Source: Pseudomonas baetica (lineage in GTDB: Bacteria; Pseudomonadota; Gammaproteobacteria; Pseudomonadales; Pseudomonadaceae). Taken from it: a stretch of DNA of 64,000 bases. The notes under the pieces are model-generated. The model saw only the letters and a list, made by a program, of their open reading frames with translations, did no database searches and was not told the origin of the DNA. Location: positions 5,668,501 through 5,732,500 of the forward strand of contig NZ_PHHE01000001.1 of NCBI RefSeq assembly GCF_002813455.1, read 5' to 3'. Within the stretch, counting starts at the first letter, position 1; each line of letters opens with the position of its first letter. The translations under genes were made by a program, and so were the position numbers. Below are positions 8,405 through 17,039 of this stretch, piece by piece.

Positions 8405-9340
8405 ATGGCCGGCATTCTCGACACGGTAGACCAACGCACGCAACTGGTGGGTGAGAATCGCCTGGAAATTCTCATGTTTCGACTGGCCGGGCGCCAATTG
8501 TTCGCGATTAACGTGTTCAAGGTTCAGGAAGTCCTGCAACTGCCGAAGTTGACCCTGATGCCCCAGCGGCACCCGTTTGTCTGCGGCGTGGTCAACTTGC
8601 GTGGGCAAACCCTGCCGGTGATCGACTTGTCCCAAGCCATCGGCATGCGTCCGCTGGTGCCGGGCCCCAACAGCACCATCATTGTCACTGAGTACAACCG
8701 TTCGGTGCAGGCCTTCCTGGTCGGCGGCGTTGACCGCATCGTCAACATGAACTGGGAAGCCATTCTGCCGCCGCCGACCAGCGCCGGACGTCAGCATTAC
8801 CTGACGGCGATCAGTAAGGTCGACGATCAGTTGGTGGAAATCATCGACGTCGAGAAAGTGCTTGCCGAAATCGTCCCGTACAACGCCAAGGTATCGCGCG
8901 AAAAGCTCGATGATCCGGTGCTGGAGCGAGCCCGCGGCCGCGAAGTGCTGTTGGTGGACGACTCCAACGTGGCCCTCTCGCAATTGCGCGACACCCTCGG
9001 CCAGCTCGGCGTGAAAATGCACATCGCCAGCGATGGTCTGAAGGCGCTGAACATGCTCAAGGCCTGGGCTGACACCGGCGTGAACATGACCGACAAACTG
9101 CTGATGATCTTCACCGACGCGGAAATGCCGGAAATGGACGGCTACCGTCTGACCACCGAAATTCGTAACGATCCGCGTCTGCGGGGTCTTTATGTGGTGC
9201 TGCACACTTCGCTGTCCGGCAGTTTCAACGACTCGATGGTGAAGAAGGTCGGCTGCGATAACTTCCTCTCCAAATTCCAGCCGGACAAGCTCGTCGACGT
9301 TGTGCGTCAGCGTCTGATGCTCGACGAAGTGCCGGCCTGA
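8405..9340 (+). CDS. cheV: Chemotaxis coupling protein CheV
   Basis: Couples chemoreceptors to CheA and is itself phosphorylated. The 311 residues comprise an N-terminal CheW-like domain (about 20-165, with FAINVFKVQEVL and VNLRGQTLPVIDL) and a C-terminal receiver domain (about 180-305) with VDDSNVALSQL, phospho-acceptor Asp in FTDAEMPEMDGY and a Thr/Ser pair in LHTSLSG. I chose the ATG at 8405, preceded by AGGAG at six bases, over the in-frame start at 8372. It is the only chemotaxis gene here, so it is an orphan relative to the main che operon. A REP-type hairpin follows it. Confidence 0.95.
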   Translation: MAGILDTVDQRTQLVGENRLEILMFRLAGRQLFAINVFKVQEVLQLPKLTLMPQRHPFVCGVVNLRGQTLPVIDLSQAIGMRPLVPGPNSTIIVTEYNRSVQAFLVGGVDRIVNMNWEAILPPPTSAGRQHYLTAISKVDDQLVEIIDVEKVLAEIVPYNAKVSREKLDDPVLERARGREVLLVDDSNVALSQLRDTLGQLGVKMHIASDGLKALNMLKAWADTGVNMTDKLLMIFTDAEMPEMDGYRLTTEIRNDPRLRGLYVVLHTSLSGSFNDSMVKKVGCDNFLSKFQPDKLVDVVRQRLMLDEVPA

Positions 9341-9383
9341 TCACAACACCAACGCTTGTGTAGGCGCTGTGGAGTGAAACGAG

Positions 9384-9428
9384 GCTGCGATCTTTTGATC
9401 GTTAAGATCAAAATCAAAAGATCGCAGC
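9384..9428. repeat. REP-type hairpin
   Basis: A perfect 16-bp inverted repeat: GCTGCGATCTTTTGAT (9384-9399) pairs with ATCAAAAGATCGCAGC (9413-9428) around a 13-base loop. The GCTGCGATCTTTTGATC core is a common Pseudomonas intergenic repeat. It lies between cheV and the MOSC gene and may end or stabilise the cheV transcript. Confidence 0.8.
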
Positions 9429-9530
9429 GTGCCGCAGCTCCTGCAGTGTCGTGCAGTATCCAGACTCAGCCTTTGATTCGCCAATCAAGCTCGTATAGGG
9501 TGGCCTTTTTTGCCCACCAGGGAGTTGGCC

Positions 9531-10337
9531 ATGCTGCGTCTGAGCGCGCTTTATCGTTACCCGTTGAAATCCGGCAAGGGCGAGGTTCTGCAAGAAATCG
9601 GCCTGGACAAGCTGGGCCTTGATGGCGATCGACGCTGGATGCTCGTGGACGAAGCCAGCGGCCGTTTCCTGACTCAGCGCGCCGAGGCGAGGATGAGCCA
9701 GTTGTCGGCACTGTGGAATGCGCACGGCGGACTGGTCCTGAGCGCGCCCGAACACGCGTCGATCGAAATCGCCTTGCCGGGCAATGACGCCGAACTGCGT
9801 GGCGTGACCATTTGGCGTGACACCTTGCGGGTGCCGGACGCTGGCGAGGAGGCGGCGAAATGGGTCAGCGACTTCATCGGTAAGCCGACCCGTCTGGTGC
9901 AAGTGCCGCTGGATCGCGCGCGGATGACCCAGGCAGGTTTCGGCAAGGACGACGACCAGGTTGCCTTCGCTGATGGTTTTCCATTGTTGTTGATCGGTGA
10001 AGCATCGCTGCAACACTTGTCACAACAGGTTGGACGGCCGCTGGAAATGCTGCGCTTTCGACCGAATCTGGTCATCGAAGGCAGTGACGCGTATGCCGAA
10101 GACAGCTGGAAACGCATTCGTATCGGCGAGGTCGAGTTCCGCGTGGTCAAGTCTTGCTCGCGTTGCATACTCACCACCATCGACCCGCATACCGGCGAGC
10201 GCAGTGCTGATCGCGAACCGCTGGCCACGCTGCAAAAGACGCGTGCGCAGGCTGATGGTGCGATGTTCGGGCAGAATCTGGTGAATGACAGCAATGGTCG
10301 ACTTGTGGTCGGGATGCCGGTGGAGATTCTCGAGTAA
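9531..10337 (+). CDS. MOSC domain protein (YcbX/mARC-like)
   Basis: Molybdenum-cofactor sulfurase C-terminal domain protein of about 268 residues. The N-terminal MOSC_N domain (LSALYRYPLKSGKGE, then LGLDGDRRWMLVDE) and the MOSC domain (about 120-265, with RFRPNLVIEG and VKSCSRCILTTIDP, whose Cys is the likely molybdenum ligand) match YcbX and the mitochondrial amidoxime reductases. E. coli YcbX has an added ferredoxin domain that is absent here, so an external electron donor is expected. The ATG at 9531 follows AGGGAG at six bases. It plausibly uses cofactor from the moaB/moeA pathway nearby. Confidence 0.9.
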   Translation: MLRLSALYRYPLKSGKGEVLQEIGLDKLGLDGDRRWMLVDEASGRFLTQRAEARMSQLSALWNAHGGLVLSAPEHASIEIALPGNDAELRGVTIWRDTLRVPDAGEEAAKWVSDFIGKPTRLVQVPLDRARMTQAGFGKDDDQVAFADGFPLLLIGEASLQHLSQQVGRPLEMLRFRPNLVIEGSDAYAEDSWKRIRIGEVEFRVVKSCSRCILTTIDPHTGERSADREPLATLQKTRAQADGAMFGQNLVNDSNGRLVVGMPVEILE

Positions 10338-10352
10338 CCCGTTAACGAGGCA

Positions 10353-10388
10353 AAAAAATGCCCGTGTTTTTAAACACGGGCATTTTTT
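10353..10388. terminator. Bidirectional intrinsic terminator
   Basis: A long perfect stem: AAAAAATGCCCGTGTTT pairs with AAACACGGGCATTTTTT around two T residues. With A-runs on one side and T-runs on the other it can terminate both convergent genes, the MOSC gene and ppnP. Confidence 0.93.
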
Positions 10389-10410
10389 ATTGTGCTGCGA
10401 AAGCCGCGGA

Positions 10411-10695
10411 TTAACCGCGGTACTCGCACAGGTAAGCGGTGTCGACCGCGACTTTCAGCTGGAACTTGCTGTTGGCCGGTACGTTGAACTGGCTGCCGGC
10501 GACGAAGGTTTCCCAGTCGCTGCTGTCTGGCAGTTTGACGGTCAGAGCACCGGATACCACGTGCATGATTTCACGCTGGGCAGTGCCGAATTCGTATTCG
10601 CCCGGGGCCATGACGCCGATGGTCGCCGGACCTTCAGCGGTGCCAAAGGCGATCGACTTGACGGTGCCGTCGAAGTACTCGTTGACTTTAAACAT
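10411..10695 (-). CDS. ppnP: Pyrimidine/purine nucleoside phosphorylase PpnP
   Basis: Small cupin-fold phosphorylase that splits various nucleosides into base and ribose 1-phosphate. The 94 residues equal the family length (former YaiE, DUF1255). Visible features are [17 protein letters not shown] at the start, the central [15 protein letters not shown], and the conserved C-terminus [16 protein letters not shown] and YLCEY. It stands alone, convergent with the MOSC gene across the shared terminator and 71 bases downstream of the exonuclease gene on the same strand. Confidence 0.95.
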   Translation of the reverse strand: MFKVNEYFDGTVKSIAFGTAEGPATIGVMAPGEYEFGTAQREIMHVVSGALTVKLPDSSDWETFVAGSQFNVPANSKFQLKVAVDTAYLCEYRG

Positions 10696-10766
10696 GGGCG
10701 ATTCCTCGAAAAGGGCTAAAAAGTGGGGCGGCCAGTATGCACAAGGCGTTTAGCGCCGTCACGCCC

Positions 10767-11309
10767 CTAAAGCGGCAGAACCAGCGGTAGCAATCGCGCA
10801 GTGTTGCGCGCATCTTCCAGCGCCCGATGTTGCTGGCCACTGAACTGCATGCCGGCCAGTTGCAACGCGCCGTTGAGCCCCAGCGGCCGCTCCAGGCGCC
10901 GGGCTTTGGCGAAGCGTTGCTTGAGGTTCATGTGTGGCACCCGACTCAACACGCTGTCGAGTTGCAGCCGCTGCCATTCCTGCAGTAACTGTTTGCGATC
11001 GTAATCGCCCCAACTGGCCCAGCCTTCGAGGCGTGTCTGATGCTGGCCGAGCCAGCGCTCGAAGGCTGGCCAGACGTCCGTCAAGGGTTGCGCTGTGTCG
11101 ATATTGGCCTGGGTGATGTGCGTGAGCTCGCGACAGAAGGGCGTGAGCAACGGCCTCCGCGTCGGTTTGACGAAGCGTTGGAAGTGATCCTGTTCGCGCC
11201 CGGCACGGTCGACCAGCGTGGCGCCGATCTCGATAATTTCCATCTCTGTGACCGGCCAGCCACCCTCATCGGTGGTGGCTTCCAGATCTATGACCAGCCA
11301 GTGGGGCAT
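10767..11309 (-). CDS. DEDDh 3'-5' exonuclease (KapD/ERI-1-like)
   Basis: RNase-T/DnaQ-fold exonuclease of 180 residues. Exo I is VIDLEATTDE (Asp and Glu metal ligands), Exo II is SWGDYDRKQL near residue 98, and Exo III is HRALEDARNTARLLP near residue 162, with the His defining the DEDDh class. The GWPVTEMEIIEIGATLVD segment is typical of inhibitor-of-KinA KapD and eukaryotic ERI-1 relatives. It sits between ppnP and the atu operon; the substrate is not predictable. Confidence 0.9.
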   Translation of the reverse strand: MPHWLVIDLEATTDEGGWPVTEMEIIEIGATLVDRAGREQDHFQRFVKPTRRPLLTPFCRELTHITQANIDTAQPLTDVWPAFERWLGQHQTRLEGWASWGDYDRKQLLQEWQRLQLDSVLSRVPHMNLKQRFAKARRLERPLGLNGALQLAGMQFSGQQHRALEDARNTARLLPLVLPL

Positions 11310-11367
11310 CGCAGGGTTCCTGATTTCCGCGTCCTGATAGATCAGAGCGTAGTCAAATCCTGGCGAC

Positions 11368-13329
11368 TCACTCGACCTGCAACAGAACCTGACGATTTTT
11401 TACCTGATCGCCGACTTTGACCTGCACCCGCTTGAGTACGCCGTCGATGCCAGCCTTGAGCGGGTGCTCCATTTTCATTGCCTCCAGCACGACCAGCAAC
11501 TGACCTTTGCTGACTGGACTGCCTTCGCTGACCAGTACGTCGACGATGGCACCGTCCATCGGCGCCTTCAAGGTGCCGGAGCTGACGCTGGTCTGACTGC
11601 CGATCACCGCATGAGTTCGATCCTCCAGGCGCAGGCTGCCGGGGTGAGTGAACAGCCAGAGGTGCCCGGCGTCGAGGCGATAGGCGTGGCGTTGGCGCAG
11701 GCCGTCGATCTCCAGCGTGAGCGAGGTCGCGCTGTGTTCGATGAGTGTCAGTTCGAGGCTGCGTTCGGCGGTTTTCACCTGAATCAGGTTATCCGGGAGT
11801 TTGTGCAGTTGCAGGTTCCAGTTTTGCTCATCCAGCCCCAGTCGATAGTGCAGCGGGACGCTGGCGTTGTTGCGCCAATGGCTCAAGGGGGGCCGGTGCT
11901 GTCGAGCGCCCGCCTGGTAGAACAGCACAGCGGCGATGGCCAGTTCCTCGGCACTTGGCGTGTACGTGTGCAGGCTTGGATGATCGTTGAAATGCTGGGG
12001 GATGAACCCGGTGCTGAATTCGCCACTGATGAACTGGGGATGTTGCAGCAGACTTTCGAGTAGTCGCTGATTGCTTTGTACGCCAAGCAGAACAGTGTCC
12101 TGCACCGCACGCAGCAGTTTGCGTCGCGCCTCTTCTCGGGTGGCGCCGTGGGCAATCAGTTTGCCGAGCATCGGGTCGTAGAACGGGCTGACCGATTGCC
12201 CTTCGCACAACCCATGATCGATTCGCGCACCCTGTTGCAGGGCCGGTTCCCATGCTTCGATGCGGCCGGTTTGCGGGAGAAAATCCTGCGCCGGATCTTC
12301 GGCGTAGAGGCGCACTTCCATGGCATGGCCATTGAGCACAACTTGCTCCTGTGTCAATGGCAGAGGCTGCCCCTCGGCGATCGATAACTGCCACGCGACC
12401 AGATCCAGCCCCGTGATCAATTCGGTCACCGGGTGCTCCACTTGCAGGCGGGTGTTCATCTCCAGAAAGTAGAACTGCCCGCGCGCGTCGAGCAGAAACT
12501 CAACAGTGCCGGCGCCAACATAATTGACTGCGCGCCCGGCCTTGAGCGCCGCTTCGCCCATGGTCTGGCGTAACTCGGCAGTCATGACCGGGCAGGGCGC
12601 CTCTTCAATGACTTTCTGATGGCGACGCTGGATCGAGCAGTCGCGCTCGCCGAGGTAGATCAGATTGCCGTGGTGATCGCCAAACAGTTGTACTTCGACG
12701 TGTCGCGGCTCGATCAGTGCTTGTTCGAGGATCAATTCGTCGCTGCCAAATCCGTTCAGGGCTTCTGAGCGGGCCGTTCGCAGTTGCGCTGGCAGTTCCG
12801 ACGCGTTGTGCACCAGGCGCATGCCGCGCCCGCCGCCGCCAGCGCTGGCCTTGATCATCAGCGGATAGCCGATGCGCTCGGCTTCACGCAGCAGTGTCGC
12901 GTCGTCCTGCTCTGCGCCTTGGAAGCCTGCGATACACGGGACACCGGCGTCGAGCATGGCGAGTTTCGACAGGCGTTTGCTGCCCATCAGTTCAATCGCC
13001 TCGGCGCTCGGGCCGATGAAAATCAGACCGGCCTGTTCGCAGGCGCGGGCGAACCCGGCGTTTTCCGAGAGAAAACCATAGCCGGGGTGGATCGCATCGG
13101 CACCGCTGCGGCGGGCGGCGTCGAGAATCGCGGGGATGTTCAGGTAGGACTGCTGCACCGGCGCCGGGCCGATGCGCACGGCTTGATCGGCCATTTGTAC
13201 GTGCAGTGCATCGGCGTCGGCGTCGCTGAACACGGCGACGGTGCGGTAACCCAGGGTCTGGGCGGTGCGCTGGAGGCGGCAGGCGATTTCACCGCGGTTG
13301 GCAATCAGGATTTTGTGCATGGCGGGCAT
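11368..13329 (-). CDS. atuF: Geranyl-CoA carboxylase alpha (biotin) subunit AtuF
   Basis: Biotin carboxylase and biotin carrier subunit that, with AtuC, carboxylates cis-geranyl-CoA in acyclic terpene degradation. About 653 residues: biotin carboxylase N-terminal domain from KILIANRGEIACR, an ATP-grasp domain (KASAGGGGRGMRLV, EMNTRLQVEHPVTE), and a C-terminal biotinyl domain whose attachment Lys is in LEAMKMEHPLKAG. I chose the ATG at 13329, preceded by GAGGGA; the frame upstream is made of REPIN sequence and is not gene. The sequence alone could be methylcrotonyl-CoA carboxylase; the atu context decides. It is separated from atuE by a REPIN. Confidence 0.92.
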   Translation of the reverse strand: MPAMHKILIANRGEIACRLQRTAQTLGYRTVAVFSDADADALHVQMADQAVRIGPAPVQQSYLNIPAILDAARRSGADAIHPGYGFLSENAGFARACEQAGLIFIGPSAEAIELMGSKRLSKLAMLDAGVPCIAGFQGAEQDDATLLREAERIGYPLMIKASAGGGGRGMRLVHNASELPAQLRTARSEALNGFGSDELILEQALIEPRHVEVQLFGDHHGNLIYLGERDCSIQRRHQKVIEEAPCPVMTAELRQTMGEAALKAGRAVNYVGAGTVEFLLDARGQFYFLEMNTRLQVEHPVTELITGLDLVAWQLSIAEGQPLPLTQEQVVLNGHAMEVRLYAEDPAQDFLPQTGRIEAWEPALQQGARIDHGLCEGQSVSPFYDPMLGKLIAHGATREEARRKLLRAVQDTVLLGVQSNQRLLESLLQHPQFISGEFSTGFIPQHFNDHPSLHTYTPSAEELAIAAVLFYQAGARQHRPPLSHWRNNASVPLHYRLGLDEQNWNLQLHKLPDNLIQVKTAERSLELTLIEHSATSLTLEIDGLRQRHAYRLDAGHLWLFTHPGSLRLEDRTHAVIGSQTSVSSGTLKAPMDGAIVDVLVSEGSPVSKGQLLVVLEAMKMEHPLKAGIDGVLKRVQVKVGDQVKNRQVLLQVE

Positions 13330-13368
13330 GGGCTGTTCCCTCAAAAGTTGCGGTGTATGTGCTGGCCT

Positions 13369-13434
13369 CTTCGCGAGCAGGCTCGCTCCCACATCTGGAT
13401 GCGTTCCCTTGTGGGAGCGAGCCTGCTCGCGAAG
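13369..13434. repeat. REPIN between atuE and atuF
   Basis: Two inverted REP units: CTTCGCGAGCAGGCTCGCTC... at 13369-13393 and its complement at 13410-13434, with a 16-base spacer. Such paired REPs are mobilised by RAYT transposases in fluorescent Pseudomonas. It lies inside the atu operon, in the 108-base gap between atuE and atuF. Confidence 0.95.
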
Positions 13435-13437
13435 CTT

Positions 13438-14235
13438 TTAGGTGGCCCACCCGGGTTTGCGTTTTTGCATGAACGCCAGGGTGCCCTCGACGCCCTCGGC
13501 GCCAGTCACCGCTTCGCTGAACCACTGCGCCGCTTCATCGAGCAACTCACTCGATGGCTGTCCCGCACTGGCCAGCAGCAATTTTTTAGTCATGGCATTC
13601 GTCTGCGGCGCACAACACAAAACATGCTGCAGCACCTCATCGAGCCGCTCGGCCAGTGCCTGCGCATCCTGTTCGACAAAGTGCACCAGCCCTAAACGTC
13701 GCGCCTGATGGCCGTCGAATCGCGCAGCGGTCAAGGCCAGTCGACGCGTTTCTGTCAGGCCGATGCGCTGCACTACAAACGGCGCAATCTGCGCCGGCAG
13801 CAGGCCGAGGCTGGTTTCCGGCAGGCCGAATTGCGCCTTGTGATCGGCAATCGCGATGTCGCTGACACAGGCCAGACCGAAACCGCCGCCCATCACCGCG
13901 CCTTGCAGCAGGCAGATCAGCACTTGCGGCGTGTGCTGCGCCTCTTCCAGCAAAGCGCCGAACGCGCGGTTCAACTCTCGGTAAGCATCGGCACCCTGAG
14001 CGCGGGCATTGGCCATGTCCTTGATGTCGCCACCGGCGCAGAAATGTCCGCCACTGCCGCTGAGCACCAAGGCACGGACAGCGCGGTCGTCGTGCACCGC
14101 CGCCAACACGGCACGCAGTTCCGCGACCATTTGCAGGCTCATCGCATTGCGGCTTTCGGGTCTGTCGAGGGTGATGTGCAGCACGCCGCCATGCAGTTCC
14201 AGCAACAGCGTCTGGCAATCAGGGAGGGTGCTCAT
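13438..14235 (-). CDS. atuE: Isohexenylglutaconyl-CoA hydratase AtuE
   Basis: Enoyl-CoA hydratase family enzyme of 265 residues; in the Atu pathway it hydrates isohexenylglutaconyl-CoA, the product of geranyl-CoA carboxylase. Crotonase features include GGVLHITLDRPESRNAM, the oxyanion-hole segments GGHFCAGGDIKDM and QGAVMGGGFGLACVSD, and FGLPETSLGLLP with the catalytic-region Glu. The start ATG at 14235 overlaps the atuD stop (ATGA), which implies coupling; a longer open frame to 14391 is just atuD in another frame. The name rests on family plus operon order. Confidence 0.92.
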   Translation of the reverse strand: MSTLPDCQTLLLELHGGVLHITLDRPESRNAMSLQMVAELRAVLAAVHDDRAVRALVLSGSGGHFCAGGDIKDMANARAQGADAYRELNRAFGALLEEAQHTPQVLICLLQGAVMGGGFGLACVSDIAIADHKAQFGLPETSLGLLPAQIAPFVVQRIGLTETRRLALTAARFDGHQARRLGLVHFVEQDAQALAERLDEVLQHVLCCAPQTNAMTKKLLLASAGQPSSELLDEAAQWFSEAVTGAEGVEGTLAFMQKRKPGWAT

Positions 14236-15389
14236 TTCTTTTTCCCCGGCAGAATGCCCATCAGTTTGCAGATGATCCCCAGCATGATTTCGTCGGCGCC
14301 GCCGCCAATCGACACCAAGCGCACGTCGCGGTAGGCGCGGGCCACCGGGTTGTCCCACATGAACCCCATGCCGCCCCAGTATTGCAGGCAACTGTCGCTG
14401 ACTTCACGGCCCAGACGCCCGGCCTTGAGCTTGGCCATCGAGGCCAGGCGTGTGACGTCCTGACCTTTGATGTACTGCTCGGTGGCCTGATAGACCAGTG
14501 CCCGCAGGCATTCGATTTCGGTCTGCAATTCGGCGAGGCGGAAATGGATCACCTGATTGTCGATCAGCGCATTGCCGAAGGTTTTGCGCTCCTTGCAATA
14601 CTCGATGGTGCTATCGACGCAATACTCCAGGCCCTTGATCATGTTCGCCGCGCCGAACAGGCGTTCCTCCTGAAACTGCAGCATCTGCATCATGAAACCG
14701 GCGCCTTCGTGGCCGATACGGTTGCGCTGAGGCACGCGCACATTGTCGAAAAAAACCTGCGCGGTTTCCGAACTGCGCATGCCGAGCTTGTCCAGGTGCG
14801 AGCTGAGACTGATCCCCGGCGTGTTCATCGGCACCATGATCAGCGACTTGTTGATGTGCGGCTTGTCGTCGGAGGTGTTGGCCAGCAGGCAGATGAAATC
14901 GGCACTGGGCGAGTTGGTGATCCACATCTTGCTGCCGTTGATCACATAGTCGTCGCCGTCCTTGCGCGCGGTGGTTTTCAGCCCGGCGACATCCGAGCCG
15001 GCACCGACTTCAGAGACGCCGATGCAGCCAACCTGCTCGCCGGTGATCGCCGGGCGCAGGAATTCGTCGCGCAGTTCATCGGAGCCGAAGCGGGCGAGGG
15101 CGGGCGTACACATGTCGGTCTGCACGCCGATCGACATCGGAATGCCGCCGCAATGGATGGTGCCGAACTCTTCGGCGGCGACAATCGAATAGCTGTAATC
15201 GAGGCCCATGCCACCGAATTTTTCCGGTTTGGAAATCCCCAGCAAACCGAGGTCACCGGCCTTGCGAAAAATCTCGTGGATCGGAAAACGCCCGGCCTTT
15301 TCCCATTCCTCGACGTGCGGATTGATTTCGCGTTCGACGAACTGGCGGACGGTGCGGCGCAGCGCTTCGTGTTCCGGGGTGAAGATCAT
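14232..15389 (-). CDS. atuD: Citronellyl-CoA dehydrogenase AtuD
   Basis: FAD-dependent acyl-CoA dehydrogenase of 385 residues that oxidises citronellyl-CoA to geranyl-CoA. Family signatures are GCIGVSEVGAGSDVAG and NGSKMWITNS (flavin and substrate contacts), QEERLFGAANM, and the C-terminal QYWGGMGFMWDNPVARAYRDVR. It lies third from the 3' end in the atu operon, 30 bases after atuC and overlapping atuE by 4 bases. General acyl-CoA dehydrogenases look similar; the operon makes this role likely. Confidence 0.92.
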   Translation of the reverse strand: MIFTPEHEALRRTVRQFVEREINPHVEEWEKAGRFPIHEIFRKAGDLGLLGISKPEKFGGMGLDYSYSIVAAEEFGTIHCGGIPMSIGVQTDMCTPALARFGSDELRDEFLRPAITGEQVGCIGVSEVGAGSDVAGLKTTARKDGDDYVINGSKMWITNSPSADFICLLANTSDDKPHINKSLIMVPMNTPGISLSSHLDKLGMRSSETAQVFFDNVRVPQRNRIGHEGAGFMMQMLQFQEERLFGAANMIKGLEYCVDSTIEYCKERKTFGNALIDNQVIHFRLAELQTEIECLRALVYQATEQYIKGQDVTRLASMAKLKAGRLGREVSDSCLQYWGGMGFMWDNPVARAYRDVRLVSIGGGADEIMLGIICKLMGILPGKKK

Positions 15390-15419
15390 TGTTATTGTTC
15401 TCCGTAAGGTCCGTGGCGA

Positions 15420-17036
15420 TCAGAACCGGCTGACGCCGAAGCTGTTGGGTTGCAATGTGCGAATGTCGGCTTCGTGGCAAATGTCCAGCAAGTAGCCGAG
15501 CAGCGTGCGCGTGTCGCGTGGATCGATCAGCCCGTCATCCCACAGGTTGGCGCTGCCGTAAAGCGCGGTGGATTGGCTGTCGAGTTTCTGCGCGGTGACC
15601 TGTTCGAGCATGTCGAGCATTTTCGGATCGGGCACGAGGCCGTCCTTGAGTTGCTTGGCCTCGGTGACAATGCGCAGCACTTTGCCGGCCTGCGCGCCCC
15701 CCATCACTGCGGTCCGGCTGTTGGGCCAGGCAAAGATAAAGCGTGGATCGAGGCCACGTCCGCACATCGCATAGTTACCGGCGCCGTAGGAACCGCCGAC
15801 GACCATCGTCAGTTTAGGCACCCGCGCATTGGCCACTGCTTGAATCAGTTTCGAACCGTGTTTGATCACACCTTGCTGTTCGGACTCGGTGCCGACCATG
15901 AATCCCGTGGTGTTGTGGAAAAACAGCAGCGGCGTCTGGCTTTGATCGCACAGCTGGATGAACTGCGCGGCCTTGCTCGCACCGTTCGGTGTGATCGGGC
16001 CGTTGTTGCCGATAAAGCCGCAGGCACGGCCCTGAATCTTCAGTTGGCCGCAGATGGTTTGCTGATCGAACTCGCCTTTGAATTCGAGGAAATCCGATTC
16101 ATCGGCGATGCGCGCGATGATTTCGCGCACGTCGTAGGGCTTTTTCGGATCGTCCGGGATCAGGCCCAGCAGTTCGTCGATAGGGTAGAGCGGCTCTTTG
16201 TATTGCGGCTCCGGCAGCCATGGCAGTTGTTCATTCCACGGCAGCATGCGCAGGATTTCGCGAACCTGACGCACACCGTCGGCATCGTTCTCGGCCAGGT
16301 ATTCGGCAGTGCCGGCGACCTGCGCGTGCATCTCGGCGCCGCCCAGTTCTTCGTCGCTGGCCACTTCGCCGGTCGCCGCTTTGAGCAGCGGAGGGCCAGC
16401 GAGAAACAGCTTGGCTTTGCCGCGCACCACCACCACGTAATCCGACAGCCCCGGTTGATAAGCGCCGCCCGCCGTGGCCGAGCCGTGAACCACGGTGATC
16501 TGCGGCAAACCCATCGCCGACATGCGTGCCTGATTGGCAAAGCTGCGCGCGCCTTCGACGAAAATTTCCGCCGCGTAATTGAGATTGGCACCACCGCTTT
16601 CGGCGAGGGTGACTACCGGCAGTTTGTTTTCCTGGGCGATCTGCTGCAGGCGCAGGGATTTTTTCAGGCCGCTGGGCGAGATAGTGCCGCCCTTGATTGC
16701 ACTGTTATTGGCGACGACCATGGCACGCACGCCGGACACGTAACCGATACCGGCAATCAAGCCGCCGCCGGCCGCACTGCCGTCCTTGTCATCGTGAAGC
16801 TTGTAACCGGCGAGGCTGGCCAGCTCGAGGAAGGGCGCGCCGGGATCGAGCAGCAGATTCAGGCGTTCGCGGGGCAGCAATTGCCCGCGCTTGTCGAATT
16901 TCGCCTTGGCTTCGGCGGCCTTGTTCAGCAAGTTCTGTTCGAGTTGTTGCACTTGCTCGATGGCCGTGAGCATCGCCGCGCGATTGCGGGCGAAGGCTTC
17001 GCTGTGCGGATCGAGTTGGGACTGGATCTGCGCCAT
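15420..17036 (-). CDS. atuC: Geranyl-CoA carboxylase beta subunit AtuC
   Basis: Carboxyltransferase subunit, partner of AtuF. The 538 residues show the two crotonase-like halves of acyl-CoA carboxyltransferases: an N-terminal half with RLNLLLDPGAPFLELASLAG and SGGANLNYAAEIF, and a C-terminal half with FIGNNGPITPNGASKAAQFI, FFHNTTGFMVG, GGSYGAGNYAMCGRG and FAWPNSRTAVMGG. Methylcrotonyl-CoA carboxylase beta is the close alternative; the choice follows the atu gene order. It starts 3 bases after atuB ends. Confidence 0.93.
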   Translation of the reverse strand: MAQIQSQLDPHSEAFARNRAAMLTAIEQVQQLEQNLLNKAAEAKAKFDKRGQLLPRERLNLLLDPGAPFLELASLAGYKLHDDKDGSAAGGGLIAGIGYVSGVRAMVVANNSAIKGGTISPSGLKKSLRLQQIAQENKLPVVTLAESGGANLNYAAEIFVEGARSFANQARMSAMGLPQITVVHGSATAGGAYQPGLSDYVVVVRGKAKLFLAGPPLLKAATGEVASDEELGGAEMHAQVAGTAEYLAENDADGVRQVREILRMLPWNEQLPWLPEPQYKEPLYPIDELLGLIPDDPKKPYDVREIIARIADESDFLEFKGEFDQQTICGQLKIQGRACGFIGNNGPITPNGASKAAQFIQLCDQSQTPLLFFHNTTGFMVGTESEQQGVIKHGSKLIQAVANARVPKLTMVVGGSYGAGNYAMCGRGLDPRFIFAWPNSRTAVMGGAQAGKVLRIVTEAKQLKDGLVPDPKMLDMLEQVTAQKLDSQSTALYGSANLWDDGLIDPRDTRTLLGYLLDICHEADIRTLQPNSFGVSRF

Positions 17037-17039
17037 GGC

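Noticed and set aside
13330..13392. Longer AtuF start in the REPIN
   Set aside because: The added residues come from REP sequence, and the ATG at 13329 has a good ribosome site.
11368..17036. Reading the carboxylase and dehydrogenase genes as the liu (leucine) cluster
   Set aside because: AtuA, AtuB and the divergent AtuR with its paired operators define the atu order; liu clusters lack atuA.
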